64,000 nt of DNA from Leptobrachium leishanense (GCA_009667805.1 CM019075.1:19651615-19715614), one strand, 5' to 3'. Shown: positions 43,676 to 55,699, counted from the first letter of the stretch. Notes: generated by a model not told the origin, from the sequence alone. Numbers and translations: made by a program.

Positions 43676-46600
43676 ATGGCCACCGTCCCCCGCACTCTTA
43701 AAGTTCTCTCCATAAATGCGAAAGGCCTGAACATCCCCGAAAAGCGCCATGCGGCCCTCAGGGAATTCACTTCACTTCATGCGGATGTAGTGTTAGTGCA
43801 GGAAACCCACTTTTCGCATGCCCGACCTCCCTCATTTAAAAACCACAAATACCCTATTGGTTACTTCAGTAATGCTACTGCTGGTAGAGTTTGCGGAACT
43901 GCCGTGTTGTTTTCTCGCTCCACCCCGTTTAGCAACCCGACCTCTTTACTGGATCCGGCCGGTCGCTATACGTTTGTGAAGGGCCAAATTGGTGCGCAAT
44001 GGTACACTTTTGTTTCCATATATCTCCCGAATCGGCAGCAACACTCCGCCATTCGCTCTATATTTCATCAACTTCAGGACTTCCAGGAAGGTATTTTGGT
44101 GGTAGGAGGTGACCTCAACCTGCCACTCGACGCTCGCCTAGACACTTCTAGAGGCGTCACTAGCACCCCACACACCGTCCTCCGCCGCACCCGAACGGCA
44201 CTACACTCCCTGAGACTGATGGACTGCTGGCGCTCGCTCTTCCCCTCCGCACGAGATTATACATATTATAGTGCACCGCATCAGCTCTACACACGCCTCG
44301 ACTATATTTTCCTCCCCTTCGGTAGTATGCACCTCCTGGAATCTGCCACCATTGGTCCCATGACCTGGTCAGATCACTGCCCGGTCCTGATCACGCTCTC
44401 CTCACCCCTAGCCCGACCAAGGGAGAAACTTTGGCGCCTCAATGAATCCCTTCTCACTGACCCCCAGATTAAAGAAGGCCTCCAGGACGCGCTACAAACT
44501 ACTTTAAGGAAAATGACACACCTGACTGCTCCCCGCAGATTATTTGGGAAACTCATAAGGCTGTCATTAGGGGATACCTAATACAGCAGGGCGCGCGTCG
44601 TAAGAGAGAACGCACTGCGGAGCAGGAGTCCCTCTTGCAGCGCATAGCGGTCCTGGAACGTTCCCATAAACTGCACTTCGACGATGACACTTACGCTGAG
44701 TTATTAGACCTGAGGTCACAGCTCCGTTCTCTTTTTAATAACAGGGCTCAGAAGGCCTTCCTGACGGTACGCAAAACCTTCCATGAACATGGAAATAAAT
44801 GCGGCAGGCTTTTGGCCAACGCCCTCCGAACCCACCGACAGGCATTATATGTCACCCATCTTCGCACACCACAGGGACCCACCGTTACCCTCCCGAAAGA
44901 TATGCTTGGCCTCTTCCATGATTATTACACTAAGCTCTATGGCCTCCACACGACTCCCGATCAGACGGCCCCAGACACCACCCAGCGCTTCCTTCGCACC
45001 CACTTACGCTCAAAACTGACGCCGCACATGAGGTCCTCTATTGAGGGCCCAATCACTGCGGAAGAACTGCATGAAGCGATCAAGCGAACACCAGTGGGTA
45101 AGACCCCGGGTCCTGATGGCTTTACCCTTAAGTACTATAAAATCTGCGAAAAACTCCTCTCCCGCGCTTGGCTGGCCTCTTTTAATGGCCTGACTGAACC
45201 TGCATCACATCTGACACCACAATCACTCTCTGCCACTATCACACTGATCCCTAAACCAGACAAGGATCATGCCCTGTGCGCTAACTACAGACCAATCTCC
45301 CTCCTGAATCAGGACGTAAAACTTTTCGCTAAGGTCCTTGCCCTGCGCCTTGCTAACCATATGAGACATCTGATCCACCCTGACCAGACGGGCTTCATCC
45401 CGGGGAGGGAGGGACGAGATAATACTACGCTGGCTATCAACCTGATTCACGCTGCCGCAGAACCTGGTGCCGGCCCGACCTTGCTCCTCTCCACCGACGC
45501 TGAGAAGGCGTTTGACAGGGTACACTGGCCTTTCTTATTCCAGACTTTGCATCATATGGGGTTTGGCCCCAATGCCCTACGCTGGATAACCGCCTTATAC
45601 GACTCACCCACCGCTCGCATCAACTTAAATGGCACCTTGTCTCCCCCCTTTAACATCAAAAATGGCACTCGCCAGGGTTGTCCCCTCTCCCCTCTTTTAT
45701 TTGCATTATCCCTGGAACCCCTCCTTCAAGCTATCAGGGCTAACCCCTCCATTCATGGTGTGGGTGTTGGGCGCCACACTCATAAGGTGGCGGCATATGC
45801 AGATGATCTGCTATTTTTTGTGCAGCAGCCCCAGATTTCTTTACCCTCACTCATTGAACTACTACGCGAATATGGCTCGCTCAGTAATTACAAAATTAAT
45901 ATGTCAAAATCGGAAATCTTGAATATCTCAATACCTGCCCCCCTCAGCACACATATTCAATCCACATTCCCCTTTCGATGGTGTACCTCGTCTCTTAAAT
46001 ATCTCGGAGTCCACCTCACCCCAGCGGTATCAAACCTTTATGTCACGAACTTTGTCCCTTTGCTTCGGGTCCTGGAAAAAGATCTTACTCGATGGGCCAT
46101 CCCACATATCACATGGTTTGGGCGCATAAATGTCCTTAAAATGAATGTTCTCCCAAGAGTCCTTTATTTATTGCAAACCTTGCCGGTACATGTCCCAACT
46201 GCTTTCTTCCGATCCTTGCAATCCCTTTTCATTAGATATGTCTGGGCCGGGCGTAAACCAAGATTGAGGGTGGCGCTGCTGACGGCTCCTCGCTCTCGTG
46301 GGGGGCTGGCTCTGCCGCATCTGCAGCGCTACTATCAGGCTGTTCACCTTCTGCGGCTGGTGGAGTGGAGCTTGGGTGCCTCTGGTAAACAATGGGTGGC
46401 GTTGGAACATGAGTTGGTAGGGCGCTCGCTCACCTCCCTCCCTTGGCTTATAGGCACCACTGCCCTTACTGATATCCCCACACACCCGACAGTTTCAGTC
46501 ACAATGGCCATCTGGCGGCGGCTGCAGAGGTCCACACGTTTGGCCCCCTGGCCTTCACCACTCCTGCCGCTCAATCATTTACCGGCCTTCTCGCCACGAC

Positions 46601-47462
46601 TGCTACCTCTCCCTGACGCGGCTTTGACACAGACCCCCCTACCTGGCCTACATAGATGGGGACCGACCTAAAGCCCCAAAGGACATCCCACTGATCCCAC
46701 CCGACTCCTTCCTTACGATATTTCACATGCACTGTCTCATTACATATCTTCGCTCCTTGGCTCCTTTAGACAAATACACTCGCCCACTGACCGCATTTGA
46801 GCAAGTGATTACCCGTAGGACCCTTCCAGCATGGCATTTCGACCATGTATGGTATCTTGCAAAACCTTTCCCCCACCACGCCCCTGTATGTGGCGAAATG
46901 GGAATCGGACCTTCACCAGACATTCACAGAGGAAGAATGGGATCAAATGTTTGCGCTCAGTACCCGGTGCTCTATTGCTACTCGCACGCAAGAAACGGCT
47001 TACAAGCTGCTGTCGCGCTGGTATAGGGCGCCCATCACTATTGCCACATATTCGGACACAGCAGATGCTTCCTGCTGGAGATGTGGATCGCAACGCGCAG
47101 ATCTATTGCATATATGGTGGTCCTGCCCAGTGTTGCAACCCTTTTGGACACTGGTTCATGATGCCATTAGCAAGGTCTCTGACACTCCACCCTCCTTTAC
47201 ACCAGCAGCAATGCTGCTCCACCACACACCGCTACCTGTGGACACATACAGAAACACCCTTGACATTCGTCTGCTGAATGCCGCGAAAGCGGTGATACCT
47301 AGACACTGGAAGTCCGCGATAGCCCCCACATTTCGGGAATGGTTGGATGAAGTCCAGCGTACCAGAGATGTAGAGGATCTGCTGCATCAATCCTCTGGCA
47401 CCACCGCCAAACATCTGAGGCGCTGGTATTATTGGTCTACGCCAGCAAGCACGCCACCCTAA
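43676..47462 (+). pseudogene. L1 ORF2: endonuclease, reverse transcriptase, C-terminal knuckle (two frameshifts)
   Basis: Frame one (43676 to about 44494) is the endonuclease: LKVLSINAKGLN, VLVQETHFS, VVGGDLNLPLD, YTRLDYIFLP, MTWSDHCPV; all catalytic residues are kept. One base is lost near 44495. Frame two (to 46671) is the [52 protein letters not shown] further break lies between 46640 and 46845. Frame three (46845-47462) has CWRCGSQRADLLHIWWSCP, the CCHC-like knuckle of L1 ORF2, and ends WYYWSTPASTPP. In active relatives this protein nicks DNA and copies its own RNA. Confidence 0.92.
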
Positions 47463-47794
47463 AACCCAGTAGACCACTCCTGATCGCAACTACATAACAA
47501 ACGAAAGACCGCTTCCTTCATACCCCCTTCCTATTCCACTCCCTTTGACACAGGCCCTACTTCCCTCCTTTCTTTTCTTTATTTTTCTGTTTAAATTGGT
47601 ATTATAAATTGGTATTTTATATGTTTCCATGCACATCAGACGTCAGGAGGAATGCAATACTGCAACCTGCGTGTTTACCATCAGCTGCATATGTCATAAG
47701 TACTACACGGCTGCTTGAATATGTTGTAATGCACTTAATGTCCTGTAAAATACGTGTGTAAAAATAATAAAAATTTATTACAATAAAAAAAAAA
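47463..47794 (+). other. L1 3' untranslated region and A-rich tail
   Basis: T-rich stretch at 47560-47620 like that of the minus-strand L1, then AATAATAAAAATTTATT and an A-rich end directly before the right target duplication. Confidence 0.75.
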
Positions 47795-47810
47795 TAAAAG
47801 TAACATCAGA

Positions 47811-48020
47811 AAGCATTATTTTACTGAGAGGGTGGTGGATACATGGAACAGCCTTCCAGTTGAAGTGGTAGAGGCCAAAACAGTAATAGAATTTAAGCAA
47901 GCATGGGATAGGCATAAGGCTATCCTAAACAAAAGATAAATCCAGGTAAAGTATCCATGTAATTGGGCAGACTAGGTGGGCCGAAAGGTTCTTATCTGCC
48001 GACATTTTTCTATGTTTCTA
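47811..48020 (+). mobile_element. CR1 LINE, right part and 3' end
   Basis: The CR1 resumes with FTERVVDTWNSLPVEVVEAK-like coding (AGCATTATTTTACTGAGAGG onward) and ends with TATCTGCCGACATTTTTCTA and TGTTTCTA, the conserved CR1 3' end. Confidence 0.9.
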
Positions 48021-49113
48021 GAGCAATAAGCAATTGTAATCAAAATTTAAAAAATAAATTACTATTTTTTTTTTTTTTAAATTTGTACATGGTCATGCAT
48101 GTAATCAATTGTAAGGCCAGATTCTGATGTTTCCAATGACACCTTACTTTGTAGGGTGCATGGAACTGGAGATACATGGGTCCAACATGGGTCCAAATGA
48201 CCCCTATATCTCCTACAATGGGATTTCAGTTCAGGGGGAGCACATGCTCCCTGTGCTTCCCTCTGGATCTGTTATGGTGAGTGTCCGAGTTGGTTTGTCT
48301 GGTCTGCCTGATCATTTATTGCCACACCAGAAGTATGCTTTCCTAAATCTCTGGTATGGTACTATCCCCTGGGATGAGCGCTACCATCAGATAAGATTGT
48401 CTGTTAATAAAATGCAAGTTCCCCATTCATCGCAGATAAGTGGTTTACGGAACTAAGTTTATCTGCTTTTTCATTCGTCATATTGCAGTCTGTAACTTTT
48501 TTTTTCTTTGCACTGGAATCCGCATGCAGGAAATTTACAGGTAACTTAACTGTAAGCGTAAATACGGAAAAATCGGCTTTTGGTATGACACAAACCTATA
48601 TAATCGTATCTAAAATATAATATAAATAGAACATATATAAGATAATACCCCCCAATAAAAGATCTAAACCTATGCACCAATTGGCAAATCACTAGCACAT
48701 ATTTCATTGACTGCACATCATGTGAAAATCCATCATTCCATAGACTTCATCAGGAGTATAATGACCCCGTCAACTGTTTATATACCCCTCATATAATTAA
48801 AAAATAATTAAAATTCAGACGCTATCTGTAGTGTTCTGGAATCCGAGAGTTTCACCCAAACATGGTGGCCAACATCATGCCTGCATCATCACTCCAAGCG
48901 GTCTCCTCCGCCATTTTGAAAAAGGGCATCATAATGTTGAATGGGTACACATGCAATGACTAACTTCCTTGCAATATAATGTTGACGTCGGACGCCATCT
49001 TGTTTTTTTATGCACATCACCTGGAGACTCCGAATTCACTTGTACCATCAATGTTACTAGCAGTCCTCATAAAACACCATATTGAAAGGGGAAGCAAAAA
49101 TAATAACAATAAT
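48021..49113. other. Unassigned stretch
   Basis: A 109-residue frame at 48127-48456 has no family resemblance. The rest is AT-rich. CCATAGACTTCATCAGGAG (48735) is of a type seen near Penelope-like or DIRS ends, but this is only a hint. Confidence 0.35.
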
Positions 49114-49325
49114 GAATATTTATTTATTTTATTTTTATTTATAAAAGGATTTTACCAGGAAGGATACATTGAGATTTCTCTCGTTTTCAAGTATGTCCTG
49201 GGTTCGAGAACATTGATTGGTTACAGAAATACAAAATAGTAAAATGCAAGAAATTAACACAAGAATCCAAATATACAGATTAACAGAAATAAATATGGAG
49301 GAAATAAAGTCATTATGTTACATGT

Positions 49326-50268
49326 TTACAGGTGCATTTTGTTATTGAGGTATGTTAATAGGGAAGTCTTAAGGGACTTTAGACTGGGGGAAGATTTGAC
49401 GGTGTCTGGGAGGTTATTCCATATTTGCGGTGCTCTGTAGGAAAATGAGGATCGAGCCATTTTCTTTTTGTATTGCGGTATTTCAAGTAAGGTGCTGGTC
49501 CTGGATCTGAGGTTATAGGATGAGGGAACTGCCGGGGGAAGCAGCATATTCAGGTAGGGTGGTAGCTTCCCAGAAAAGCTCTTAAACACCAGGTTGAAAG
49601 GTGAAGGGTGCATCTAGATTCCAGTGATGGCCAGTTTAGTTCTTTTAACATGTCACAATGGTGTGTCATGTAGTTCATTGTAGCACAAAGCGACAGAATG
49701 AGTTATACAATGTAGTAAGTTTCTGAAGGTGCGTTTGCGGGGCGGCTGCATACACTACATCTCCGTATTCAATGGCTGGCATAAGCATTTGTTGTACAAT
49801 CTGCTTTCTTACCGCGGGGCTCAGGCAGGATTTGTTTCTATACAGGGCACCTAGTTTGGGGTAGAGTTTAGATGAGAGTTTTTCGATGTAGGGGCCAAAA
49901 GATAGATTTGGGTCTAACCACATACCTAGATATTTGAGAGAAGTGACTGTGGTCAGCGTGCTATTTGATTTTGTCCCAACTCATAGATGGGGTGTTTGCA
50001 ATTTGTGTAGTTTAGGTGCGGTTCCAAAGAGCATTGTAACAGTTTTGTCAGTATTTAGAAAAAGTTTGTTATTTGCGATCCACTTTTCTACCCCTGTGAA
50101 TTGTTCTTGCAGCACAGCCTCCAGCTGCGGGAGATTTGGTTTGCTGGTATAGATTACAGTGTCGTCTGCATACATGTGTACAGTTGAAGCTTTGCAGACA
50201 TTGGGCAGATCGTTTATGAATATTGTGAATAGCAGGGGCCAAGTATCGAGCCTTGTGGTACACCGCAC
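49326..50268 (-). pseudogene. LINE RT catalytic end and C-terminal region (frameshifted)
   Basis: 49981-50268 starts with LLFTIFINDLPNVCKASTVH and has MYADDTVIYTSKP (catalytic YADD). 49675-49923 has MWLDPNLSFGPYIEKLSSKL and MLMPAIEYGDVVYAAA. 49326-49613 ends with FSYRAPQIWNNLPDTVKSSP, the conserved C-terminal block of this LINE group. Frames differ, so at least two frameshifts lie here, one near 50230. Confidence 0.87.
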
Positions 50269-51393
50269 GTGACTGGGAGGGGGAGGGAAGTGCTGTCAGA
50301 AATGGACACAAATTGAGACCTATCAGACACATATGATTGGAACCAGGTTAACGTACTATCACCAATACCAGAGTTCTTAAGTTTTTGTAATAGGATGCCA
50401 TGGTCTACTGTGTCAAAAGCCTTGGCAAAATCAAGGAAGATGGCTCCAGTTAGATTTCCTTGTTCCATGCCAGCTTGGATATCATTACAAACTTTTAAAA
50501 GGGCCGTTGTAGTTGAATGGTTTGGACGAAAGCCTGATTGATCTGGGGTTAAATAGTTCTGATACTGATAATAATCACGTAATTGAGTGTAGACACATTT
50601 TTCCAGAATTTTTGACATTACAGGGAGCAGTGATATCGGGCGGTAGTTGGATACCAAAGTATTGTCTCCACTTTTATGGATAGGTACCACACTTGCAGTC
50701 TTCCAGAGTTTGGGTATGTATCCAGTCGCCAGTGATTCATTAATCAGGGTTGCGACAGGTTTTGCAATTGCTGGTGCACTGATTTTCAGCAGCATTGCTG
50801 GGATTTGATCAGGTCCAGACTGGTATTTCATTTTTTGGTTACAGAGAAGTTTAGTGATGGCACTGACAGGCACTGGCCTAAAACTGAATTTCTCTGGGTT
50901 ACGGGGTCTTTGCACTGTTGGTGGGTCCTGACCTGCGTGCGGCCTTTCTGATTGCGTGTCATTTCCTAGCTTAGCAATCAGGGTGGTGGCGCATCCAACA
51001 AAATAATTATTAAAAGCATTTGCTACATCTAGGGGGTGTTGTACAGTTTGGTTGTTTACTTTTAAAGCAGCTGGTTGGGAGTGGCTGGGGGGTGCTTGTA
51101 TGTTACTTATGATTTTCCAAAAATTTCTGGGGTTTGATATGTTATTGTTTAAATTTTCATTGAAGTATTGGGCTTTAGCCATTTTTGTTTCTTTTGTGCA
51201 TTCATGCCAGCATTTTCGGTATTCACAGTGATCGTTCAGGGATCCAGTACTCTTGAACTTTGACCACAGGGAGTCTCTAAGCTGGTACATATGCGTGAGG
51301 TCAGCTGTAACCCAGGGGAGATGGGCCCCTTTTACTCGCACTTTGCGCAGTGGGGTATGGGTGTTCCAGACTTTCAGGAGCTTGGCTTGAAAG
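50214..51393 (-). pseudogene. LINE linker and reverse transcriptase N-terminal half
   Basis: A long frame, with coding continuing upstream of the first Met (EYFQAKLLKVWNTHTPLRKV). It has PLDVANAFNNYFVGCA, KMKYQSGPDQIPAMLLK, SNYRPISLLPVMSKILEK, DQSGFRPNHSTTTALLKV, FLDFAKAFDTVDHGILLQKL (first catalytic Asp) and CGVPQGSILGP. It breaks at GSILGP by a frameshift. Confidence 0.9.
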
Positions 51394-51599
51394 TATTCAA
51401 TTATTTATTTATATTTATTTATTTATAAAAGGATTTTACCAGGAAGGATACATTGAGATTTCTCTCGTTTTCAAGTATGTCCTGGGTTCAAGAACATTGA
51501 AGTGTTACAGTTACAGAAATACAAAGTAATACAATGCAAGATATTAAAAAAAAAAAACACAAATATATACAGATTAACAGAAAAATATGTAGGAAATAT
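51394..51599 (-). mobile_element. Nested 3' fragment of the same LINE family
   Basis: This copy of the family 3' end (compare 49114-49310: TTTATAAAAGGATTTTACCA, GGAAGGATACATTGAGATTT) lies exactly between coding parts that otherwise join: NLIPDLDCV on one side and EYFQAKLLKVW on the other. It has the same orientation and its own ATAAATAAAT tail. It is a short, 5'-truncated insertion. Confidence 0.83.
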
Positions 51600-52732
51600 A
51601 CACAGTCCAGGTCTGGGATTAGGTTTAGTCTGTACCATGGGAGCTGTTTGTGATCATTTAAGAAGGATTCAAGATTAAATTTCTTGAAAGACCTGGTGAT
51701 TATTACCTTTGGACATTTTATGGCCCTTATTTTGCGCACACAGTACACTAGGCAGTGATCACTGAAACTGTTAGCGAGAACGCCTGCCTCCTGTATTCGA
51801 TCAGGACATGAGGAGAGAATCCAGTCCAGCAAGGTGTGGTTAGGGCTTTTCATATTAATGCGAGTGGGGGAGGAGATTAATTGGGTTAGCTGCAAAGCCT
51901 TAAACAGTGAGCAGTGTTAATTGTTTTTAGGATTCATCCAATCAACATTAAAGTCGCCGAGGACCAGCAGTTCGCTTTTTTGGTTTTGAGCGACTAATTT
52001 ACTAAGAATTTGGTTTATGTCAGAAAGGGATTGCACTGGGGAACTTGGTGGGCGGTAGAATCCAGCAACAATAATTGTTTTACTGAATGGGATCTCAATA
52101 GTACCAGAAAGGAAATCAAATGTGGCCGGGGAGCTAGGATTCTGCAATGGGGTGAACTTTATGGAGTTGTCAACATAGATAACAATTCCCCCTCCTCTCT
52201 TAGCTCTGTCCTTTCTAGAGCATGAATACCCTTGTATTGCTATGGCAGAGTCTGGCACTTTAGGGGTTAACCATGATTCTGTCAGCACAATGACTTTAGG
52301 TTTGTAATCGAAGCACCAAGCTTTAAGCTCATCCAGTTTAGGGAGTAAACTGCCGATGTTGCAATGCACAAAGGAGAGGCCTTTTTTAGTGGGGAGATTA
52401 AATATGGTGTCAACTATTGGACCAGGGTTGGATTCAACATCATTTGCCAGTGCAAGCAGCAGAATAAAAAGGAATTTGGACAGGTTTTTCTTTTTGGTAA
52501 ATAGTGATTGAAAGGTTTTAAAGCTCTGTTGTGTGGGGGTGGGAGGGCTGGATTTTAACACTCTCCACCAGCACTCAGCTGATAAGTTAAAGGAGCTGAG
52601 CAAGCTATGGTGTATTTGGGTTTCTTTTCCAGCTTGCTGTAATTTGTAGGGTGTATAGGGAGGGAGGGTAGATTTAGAGAGAAGGGAGATGGTGGAAAGA
52701 AGCAGCAAGAGGGGGAAGAGAGGGAAAAACAT
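51600..52732 (-). pseudogene. LINE leader peptide, 2A-like motif and endonuclease (one stop codon)
   Basis: The first Met opens a hydrophobic leader (FFPLFPLLLLLSTISLL). At residues 98-105 lies DVESNPGP, after the Leu/Ala-rich FLFILLLALAN; this fits the 2A ribosome-skipping consensus, with separation expected between Gly104 and Pro105. The endonuclease follows: FVHCNIGSLLPKLDELK, VIVLTESWLT, AGFYRPPSSP, LVLGDFNVDW. After a single in-frame TAA at 51917-51919 the same frame continues to SPNHTLLDWILSSCP and SFSDHCLVYCV (SDH). Without that stop the region would be open. 2A-like motifs ahead of the endonuclease are known in some APE-type LINEs. Confidence 0.88.
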
Positions 52733-53050
52733 TTCTAGAGAAAGGTGGTGTGGGTAGAAGACAGGCAGGGAATTAATAAGGAAAGCAGAAGATAGAAGGG
52801 AGTGTGGTAGGTGAAATTCCAGAGTGGTGTAGGTTGGTAGCTGAAAATATCACATGACCAAATTAGTTGGGTATAAATGAAATGAGAACTGTGGGGTGGG
52901 TGGGTGAGGGGAGGAACTAAGTCCAGGTGGGAGCTATGAGGACACTATGAATGAGGCTTGCCCTGTAAGCTGTATGGAGTTGAGTATGCTTGCTGGAGCC
53001 TTGGATACACAAGTCCAGGTGGGAGCTATGAGGACACTGTAGATCACAAA
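52733..53050 (-). other. LINE 5' leader with a 28-bp duplicated sequence
   Basis: AAGTCCAGGTGGGAGCTATG plus AGGACACT occurs at about 52920 and 53011, 91 bp apart. Whether this belongs to the LINE or its flank is not certain. Confidence 0.45.
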
Positions 53051-53282
53051 CTAGATCTAAAGGCAGTTGAATTGTTTTTTGACTGCGGATACTGAGGTGG
53101 ACCCAGATTTGAAATTGTTTTTGTTAGAATCCATATTGTTTTACATCATACTTTTGGTTTGAGAATCATTTTTTTTTACAGCTAACTGGTACCACCATGG
53201 GCACCAGGTTTGCCCCAGTTATGCCAATATTTGAGTTATTAGGAGTCCTGTTAAGTTGAGGGGAGATTTGGGGCGGGCCTGG

Positions 53283-53480
53283 TCTTATGGCGAACGTACA
53301 TTGATGTCCTGGTTATTTGGGTGGGATCTCAGGAATCACTGATAATAATTACTTGTTGAGATTCAATCTGGTATATAATGAGGTAGAAAATGATTTTCTA
53401 GATATCACATTAAGGAGCGATGGCAATAGGATTATAACAAAATGTTTTTTCAAAAAGACAAATAGAAATGTCTTTAACAG
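53283..53480 (+). pseudogene. Penelope-like reverse transcriptase fragment
   Basis: The plus strand reads WRTYIDVLVIWVGSQE, like the YIDD catalytic region with one residue lost, then NYLLRFNLVYNEVENDFLDI, TLRSDGNRIITKCFFKK, TNRNVFNSTCSS. FLDI followed by a DG turn and a FxKxTDRN-like box is typical of Penelope-like RT. Only about 65 residues remain and the frame changes once. Confidence 0.62.
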
Positions 53481-55690
53481 CACTTGCTCCTCACTGTGTG
53501 GCTTTTGCCATAGAATGGAATCAATAGGGGGCCATTATGTGTTTTGGCCAATTTATTTGATCTCAATCTCGTGTAGCTTCGACAATGCAGCCTTGTCTAA
53601 CCATTCTCCCTGCTGCCCCATTATCTCTTTACAGCTGAGGTATAGCTTCTGCAGTTGTGAAGGATGACCTGCTATAACGTTTTGGTAAATGTTTTATCAT
53701 GGAAAAAATCGACAAAATGGAAACGGGAGACAAAAAAAAATCACTTTATGGACCTTTTATACATGCAATTTTTTTCTTTTCTTTGTAATGCACAAATAAT
53801 CTAGTTATAGCTAATGTTGTGGTAGTGTTCGTTTATTCTTTAATGGACACTTTCTACCACAAGGTAAATGGCAATAAACCATTATATCTATATATAATGT
53901 GTTTATATTCTTTTTTTAACCCCGGTGTTGGTTTTTCTTTGTTTTCCCCCCTTTCTAAGTATTGTTAAAATAAAACAAACAAAAGGAAGGTCAACTATTC
54001 TTCCATATTACTGATTGAATCTTTATTTGCAGATTCTGGTTCTACATCCGTGTAACAAACTATTTTCAGTTTTATAAATGACCTTTCTCGTGCCTTGTCT
54101 AGGTGTTTCCAGTTTCATGTTTGGTGTTCTAGTTGTGGGGGGGGGGTTTCTCTCTATTTTCTCCCATGTTTGTTTTTTTTTCCTCTTTCGATATGGTCTT
54201 GGTCAGATACCGGCAAAGCTCTATATCGTACTTTCCATCTATTTTAAACTCTATCTGGGTAATTCAAAGAGATCCGAATTGCTAGAGAAAATCGGCGTTC
54301 GGTTACCTTTCCTGGACATTCGGCTATTCAGAGAGCAGGCAATTCGCCAAATCCTGGCGAATTGCCTGAACATATGGTGCCTGTTCGGGGGCAGTGAAAT
54401 CCACATGAAAAAGCACCGCTTCCGCTATTCAGAGAACACAAACCAGCAGTGAAAGGTTCCCGAAATGCCCTGCCATTCGGTGGTTTAATTGGACAGGTTT
54501 ATTCAGGAGAATCCCATAGGCTTCAATGTTAAAAATATTCCCGTTTTAATTCAATATCTAATAAACCATTCATTATAAAATTCTGCAGTAAAGAGTCTCT
54601 TTTATTTATAGATTTTTTTTAAAAAGTCTGATATTTTTTTTTTTTATTTTTTTTACTTATTTTTTCTGTAACAGCCCTTTTTATTATCATTCCCTGGACC
54701 TCATATGTAAATTTCAGACATTTTCGCTCAGTAGTTTATTTGCAAACAGTGTTTCACTTTTCAATCATTTATGCAAACTGTTTTCCTAATTTATTCACTT
54801 CACTCGTCTGCGGTGTCGGCTTTTTCCGGAGGCTTCGCTGCGTGTGATCGGCTCCTGCTTGGTTTTTTCCGGCGTCTTCGATGGGTTAATCCAGATGTTT
54901 TTACGGGTTTTTCCGGCGTGCATTCGCCGGGTTTTTGCCAGGTTTTCGGTGTGTTTTCACCAGCTTTTCCCTGCACTTCGACAGCCCTGTGGTGCTTGCG
55001 GTGGCAGGGTGGCCGAAATGGGAAAGCCGATTTGCACTGAATTGAAGAGAACGAAAAGTCACCGAACGTGCGGTGACTTTCGATTCTCTTTGAATTACCT
55101 TGTATATCTTTGCAGAGTGTGTGGACTTTAACCTTCAGGGATGGAACATTGCCATCTAGAAGGGTTTGGCTCACCCCCTTACTTTTCATTGTCACGGCTA
55201 TTTTTTTCTGCTACAAAAATATGAAATAAATACATAATTAATTTCCCGGTATCTCTGTGTCATAGACTATTAAATTTTTTATTCTTTTTTTACAGAAATT
55301 TGGGTTTAAAAACAAAGTACATTTTAGAAAACATAGAATAAAAAAAAATATCCCGAAAATAGCCAGCTTTAAAATCGCTGCAGCCCAAACCAGGAAGTGT
55401 CTCAGCCAATCAGAATCCTCTCTTCATTTCTAGTGGAGTTTAGGCATATCCCTTTAAACCTCTGCCACTTTGCAGTTTATGGAATATGGAGGACTGCACT
55501 TTGCAGTTGTCCTGGTGGGTCATCGGATGCTATGAATGGAGATGCCACCAACCGGAGAATCCAAGATGGTGACCAGCTGGCAGCCCCCTTTGATAACGTC
55601 AGGCCGCCCATGCCTGCCCTGTCCTGGCGGTTCTCTTACGGCTGCACCCTGCCTGCCTGTTACTACGCAGCAGCACGAGTCAACGATCCC
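53481..55690. other. AT-rich stretch with two hairpins, otherwise unassigned
   Basis: A 14-bp-arm hairpin CAGGCAATTCGCCA/TGGCGAATTGCCTG lies at 54338-54370. CTATTCAGAGA occurs at 54322 and 54424. A second hairpin lies at 55039-55096. From 54800 to 55000 TTTTTCCGGCG-type words repeat. The frames here have no family resemblance. Probably old transposon remains. Confidence 0.4.
55039..55096. repeat. Hairpin, about 25-bp arms
   Basis: AGAGAACGAAAAGTCACCG is paired with CGGTGACTTTCGATTCTCTT around a short ACGTG loop. Likely the core of a MITE. Confidence 0.6.
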
Positions 55691-55699
55691 TCGCTCTGA

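Larger units (their letters stand above)
41689..47794 (+). mobile_element. Full-length L1/Tx1-type LINE nested in the CR1, 16-bp duplication
   Basis: The 6,106-bp element is flanked by TAAAAGTAACATCAGA on both sides (41673-41688 and 47795-47810). It begins GGGGCGTGGCCGG and ends in an A-rich tail. It contains a 96-bp leader, ORF1, a spacer of about 840 bp and ORF2, with a 330-bp 3' untranslated region. Both ORFs carry a few frameshifts, so this copy is complete in length but inactive. Confidence 0.95.
49114..53050 (-). mobile_element. Rex1/L2-like LINE with 2A motif, nearly full length
   Basis: The 3' end at the low coordinate has an AAATAAATAAA tail. Then come the RT C-terminus, RT, linker, endonuclease and a leader peptide with a 2A-like motif. 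The frame is broken by one stop in the endonuclease, an insertion of a same-family 3' fragment at 51394-51599, and frameshifts in the RT. The 5' end is not sharp: a 28-bp sequence occurs twice in the leader (52922 and 53013). Motif choice places it in the CR1 superfamily near Rex1, Crack and L2; the exact clade is open. Confidence 0.85.

Noticed and set aside
48127..48456. 109-residue plus-strand frame after the CR1 end
   Set aside because: No recognised motif, no repeat-family match and no splice context.
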